Below are positions 60,997 to 64,000 of a stretch of DNA of 64,000 nt, piece by piece. Position 1 is the first letter of the stretch. Every line of letters starts with the position of its first letter. Origin of the DNA: an uncultured Paracoccaceae bacterium (GTDB lineage: Bacteria; Pseudomonadota; Alphaproteobacteria; Rhodobacterales; Rhodobacteraceae); assembly GCA_947503765.1 (NCBI GenBank), contig CANNFA010000011.1, forward strand, positions 1-64,000, given 5' to 3'. The translations under genes and the position numbers were made by a program. The notes beneath the pieces are model-generated. The model saw only the letters and a program-made list of their open reading frames with translations, was not told the origin of the DNA and did not search any database.

Positions 60997-62013
60997 ATGG
61001 CCACCCGCAGTCGTGCGAAGAAAACAGCGGCCTCGAAAGAGGACCTGCTGCACTACTACCGCGAAATGCTGCTCATCCGCCGGTTCGAGGAAAAGGCCGG
61101 CCAGCTTTACGGGATGGGGCTGATCGGCGGTTTCTGTCACCTCTATATCGGCCAGGAGGCGGTCGTCGTCGGGCTGGAGGCCGCGGCGAAGGACGGCGAT
61201 CAGCGCATCACCGCCTACCGCGATCACGGCCACATGCTGGCCTGCGACATGGACCCCAAGGGCGTCATGGCGGAACTGACGGGGCGCGAGGGCGGCTATT
61301 CCAGGGGCAAGGGCGGCTCGATGCACATGTTCTCCAAGGAAAAGGAGTTCTATGGCGGGCACGGCATCGTCGGGGCCAACGTGCCGCTGGGCGCGGGCAT
61401 CGCGTTTTCCAACAAGTATCGCGGCAACGACAACGTGTGCTTCACCTATTTCGGCGACGGCGCGTCGAACCAGGGCCAGGTCTACGAGACGTTCAACATG
61501 GCCGCCCTGTGGGATCTGCCGGTCGTCTTCGTGATCGAGAACAACCAGTACGCGATGGGCACCTCGCAGAAACGCTCCACCTCCACGCCCGCGATCTACA
61601 CCCGCGGCGAGGCGTTCGGCATCCCCGGCGAAGAGGTCGACGGCATGGACGTGCTGGCGGTCAAGGCGGCGGGCGAGAAGGCGGTGAAACACTGCCGGTC
61701 GGGCAAGGGCCCCTACATCCTCGAGGTCAAGACCTACCGCTACCGCGGCCATTCGATGTCGGACCCGGCCAAGTACCGCACCCGCGAGGAAGTGCAGAAG
61801 ATGCGCGAGGAACGCGACCCGATCGAGGGCGTGCGCAAGCGCATCCTCGACGGCAAGCACGCCTCCGAGGACGAGCTGAAGGCGATCGACAAGGAGATCA
61901 AGGAAATCGTCAACGACGCCGCCGATTTCGCCCGCGAAAGCCCGGAGCCGGCGCTCGAGGAATTGTGGACCGACATCTATGCTGCGGAAATCCCGCAGGA
62001 AGGCGCCGCCTGA
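60997..62013 (+). CDS. pdhA: Pyruvate dehydrogenase E1 component, alpha subunit
   Basis: This 338-residue protein has the thiamine diphosphate motif GDGASNQGQVYETFNMAALW ending NN, and the phosphorylation-loop-like YRGHSMSDPAKYRTREEVQ. The GAGGAGGAG 7 bp upstream marks the start at 60997. With PdhB it decarboxylates pyruvate and transfers acetyl to lipoyl groups. First gene of pdhABC. Confidence 0.95.
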   Translation: MATRSRAKKTAASKEDLLHYYREMLLIRRFEEKAGQLYGMGLIGGFCHLYIGQEAVVVGLEAAAKDGDQRITAYRDHGHMLACDMDPKGVMAELTGREGGYSRGKGGSMHMFSKEKEFYGGHGIVGANVPLGAGIAFSNKYRGNDNVCFTYFGDGASNQGQVYETFNMAALWDLPVVFVIENNQYAMGTSQKRSTSTPAIYTRGEAFGIPGEEVDGMDVLAVKAAGEKAVKHCRSGKGPYILEVKTYRYRGHSMSDPAKYRTREEVQKMREERDPIEGVRKRILDGKHASEDELKAIDKEIKEIVNDAADFARESPEPALEELWTDIYAAEIPQEGAA

Positions 62014-62050
62014 GCGGCGCGGATTGCAGGGATTGAAGGAGATTTGACGA

Positions 62051-63451
62051 ATGGCGACTGAAATTCTCATGCCGGCGCTCTCGCCCACGATGGAAGAGGG
62101 CACGCTGGCCAAGTGGCTGGTCAAGGAGGGCGACACCGTCTCGTCCGGCGACATCCTGGCCGAGATCGAGACCGACAAGGCGACGATGGAATTCGAGGCC
62201 GTGGACGAGGGCGTGATCGGCAAGATCCTGATCGCCGAGGGCACCGAGGGCGTGAAGGTCAACACCCCCATCGCCGTGATCGGCGAGGAGGGCGAGGACA
62301 TGAGCGCCGCCGAGGCCGCACCCGCACCCGCCAAGACCGCCGAAACGGACGAGCCCGAGACCGGCGACAGCGGCGCGGGCCAAGACGCCGCCCCCGCCGC
62401 CTCTTCCACCATGCAATCGCCCATCTCGCTGAAGATCCCGGCCGAACCCGACATCCCCGAGGGGACGGAAATGAAATCCACCCCCGTCCGCGAGGCGCTG
62501 CGCGACGCCATGGCCGAGGAAATGCGCCGCGACGGCGACGTCTTCGTCATGGGCGAGGAAGTGGCCGAGTACGAGGGCGCCTACAAGGTCACCCAGGGGC
62601 TGCTTGACGAATTCGGCGCCCGCCGGGTCATCGACACGCCGATCACCGAACACGGCTTTGCCGGTCTGGGCGTCGGCGCCGCCTTTGCGGGCCTCAAGCC
62701 GGTCGTCGAGTTCATGACCTTCAACTTCGCCATGCAAGCCATTGACCAGATCGTCAATTCGGCGGCCAAGACCCTGTACATGTCGGGCGGGCAGATGGGC
62801 TGTCCCATCGTGTTCCGCGGCCCCAACGGCGCCGCCGCCCGCGTCGCCGCGCAGCACAGCCAGGACTACGCCGCATGGTATTCGCAGGTGCCCGGCCTCA
62901 AGGTCGTGCAGCCCTATTCGGCCTCCGACGCCAAGGGCCTGCTGAAATCCGCGATCCGCGATCCGAACCCGGTGATCTTCCTGGAAAACGAGATCCTCTA
63001 CGGCAAGTCCTTCGATGTGCCCGATCTCGACGATTACACCGTCCCGCTGGGCCGCGCGCGCATCTGGCGCGAGGGTACCGACGTGACAATCGTCAGCTTC
63101 GGCATCGGCATGACCTATGCGCTGGAAGCGGCGGATGCGCTGGCCGAACAGGGCATCTCGGCCGAGGTGATCGACCTGCGCACCCTGCGCCCGATGGACA
63201 CCGAAACCGTCATCCGCTCGGTGCAGAAGACCAACCGCTGCGTCACCGTCGAAGAGGGCTGGCCGGTCTGCTCGATCGGCAACCACATCTCGGCGGTGCT
63301 GATGCAGGAGGCGTTCGACTATCTCGACGCGCCGGTCATCAACTGCACCGGCAAGGACGTGCCGATGCCCTATGCGGCGAACCTCGAAAAGCTCGCGCTG
63401 ACATCCACCAAGGAAGTGATGGACGCGGTGAAAGCCGTCACCTACCGCTGA
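62051..63451 (+). CDS. pdhB: Pyruvate dehydrogenase E1 component, beta subunit with lipoyl domain
   Basis: This 466-residue protein starts with a complete lipoyl domain (residues 1-80, lipoylated Lys in [12 protein letters not shown]), followed by an acidic Ala/Pro linker and a transketolase-like E1 beta core ([46 protein letters not shown]). The extra lipoyl domain on E1 beta is known in alphaproteobacteria. Its lipoyl part is nearly identical to that of the next gene at the DNA level. Confidence 0.95.
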   Translation: MATEILMPALSPTMEEGTLAKWLVKEGDTVSSGDILAEIETDKATMEFEAVDEGVIGKILIAEGTEGVKVNTPIAVIGEEGEDMSAAEAAPAPAKTAETDEPETGDSGAGQDAAPAASSTMQSPISLKIPAEPDIPEGTEMKSTPVREALRDAMAEEMRRDGDVFVMGEEVAEYEGAYKVTQGLLDEFGARRVIDTPITEHGFAGLGVGAAFAGLKPVVEFMTFNFAMQAIDQIVNSAAKTLYMSGGQMGCPIVFRGPNGAAARVAAQHSQDYAAWYSQVPGLKVVQPYSASDAKGLLKSAIRDPNPVIFLENEILYGKSFDVPDLDDYTVPLGRARIWREGTDVTIVSFGIGMTYALEAADALAEQGISAEVIDLRTLRPMDTETVIRSVQKTNRCVTVEEGWPVCSIGNHISAVLMQEAFDYLDAPVINCTGKDVPMPYAANLEKLALTSTKEVMDAVKAVTYR

Positions 63452-63464
63452 AGGGAGCGACGCA

Positions 63465-64000
63465 ATGCCAACGGAAATCCTGATGCCCGCGCTCTCCCCC
63501 ACGATGGAGGAAGGCACGCTGGCGAAATGGCTGGTCAAGGAGGGTGACACCGTCTCCTCCGGCGACCTTCTGGCCGAGATCGAGACCGACAAGGCGACCA
63601 TGGAATTCGAGGCGGTGGACGAAGGCACCGTCGGCAAGCTTCTGGTCGCCGAGGGCACCGAGGGGGTCGCGGTCAACACGCCCATCGCCGTCCTTCTGGA
63701 AGAGGGCGAAAGCGCCGACGACATCGGCGATGCCGCCTCGGCCCCCAAGGACGTGGACGAGCCCACCGGCACGCAGCCCGCCGCCCCCGCCGAGGGCAGC
63801 AAACCCGCCGGCGGCTATGCCGGCGAGGAACAGGTTGCCAGGTCGCCCGAGGGCGGCAAGGACGTGACCCCCGCCCCCGCCGCGCCCGAAGGCGCGGACG
63901 GCAAGCGCATCTTCGCCTCGCCGCTCGCCCGCCGCATTGCGGCGGACAAGGGGCTGGACCTGGCGCAGATCAAGGGCTCCGGCCCCAAGGGCCGCATCGT
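63465..64000 (+). CDS. pdhC: Pyruvate dehydrogenase E2 (dihydrolipoamide acetyltransferase), partial
   Basis: The gene starts 13 bp after pdhB and runs off the window at about residue 178. Visible parts are a lipoyl domain ([20 protein letters not shown], Lys in [12 protein letters not shown]), an Ala/Pro/Glu linker and the start of the E1/E3-binding domain (FASPLARRIAADKGLDLAQI, then GSGPKGRI). The catalytic acetyltransferase domain is beyond the edge. AAGGGAGCGA precedes the ATG. Confidence 0.95.
   Translation, partial: MPTEILMPALSPTMEEGTLAKWLVKEGDTVSSGDLLAEIETDKATMEFEAVDEGTVGKLLVAEGTEGVAVNTPIAVLLEEGESADDIGDAASAPKDVDEPTGTQPAAPAEGSKPAGGYAGEEQVARSPEGGKDVTPAPAAPEGADGKRIFASPLARRIAADKGLDLAQIKGSGPKGRI

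Overview
The window reads as chromosomal DNA of a GC-rich alphaproteobacterium, most likely a Rhodobacteraceae (Roseobacter-type) species. The basis is the sorbitol/mannitol operon order smoE-F-G-K-S-mtlK, the ftsB-pdhA-pdhB-pdhC order with a lipoyl domain on the E1 beta chain, a Rhodobacteraceae-type conserved protein beside efp, and a fdhD-mobA-mobB-moeA block. All assignments come from reading translated sequence and motifs; no database search was run.

Layout. 1-1950 is a lower-GC stretch (Excalibur-type secreted protein, secreted thermonuclease, IS3 transposase remnant) abutting the 3' end of tRNA-Ser(GGA). 2177-5476 is a cobalamin-riboswitch-linked FecCD-type ABC importer. 5555-11914 holds efp, a small conserved gene, cobQ, a repeat-rich PopZ-like protein, a TolC-type outer-membrane channel and a PCMT-like protein. 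12403-23488 is an integrated element bounded by 48-bp direct repeats, the left copy being the 3' part of tRNA-Cys(GCA). 23750-30106 is a ROK regulator divergent from a fructose/ribose-type ABC importer with an aldolase-like protein and a PfkB kinase. 30230-37812 is the smo polyol operon with a LacI-type regulator. 38103-40088 is a divergent pair of related unknown membrane-tailed proteins. 40130-48152 holds a HerA-like ATPase, an IalB-family protein, an orphan lpxD-acp-KAS operon and a divergent L,D-transpeptidase/DUF882 pair. 48356-51606 is the molybdenum-cofactor/formate dehydrogenase maturation operon. The rest is housekeeping: quinone oxidoreductase, class II aldolase, tRNA-Leu(CAA), DedA, DsbB, beta-hydroxyacid dehydrogenase, penicillin acylase family, AidB-like acyl-CoA dehydrogenase, FtsB and the pyruvate dehydrogenase genes, with pdhC running off the right edge.

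Most notable. The 11.1-kb tRNA-Cys element encodes integrase, a RepA-type helicase, both terminase subunits, a portal, a fused prohead protease/major capsid protein, a gpW-like connector and a DUF2190 decoration protein. It has no recognisable tail, lysis or late-regulator genes. This is the gene complement of a capsid-forming phage satellite (cf-PICI-like), here in an alphaproteobacterium. It also carries an AT-rich PIN-like gene next to a MerR-like regulator with paired palindromic operators, and a dense cluster of GGGAACGG/CCGTTCCC repeats with a GC-rich stem-loop at the end of the helicase gene, a candidate replication origin.
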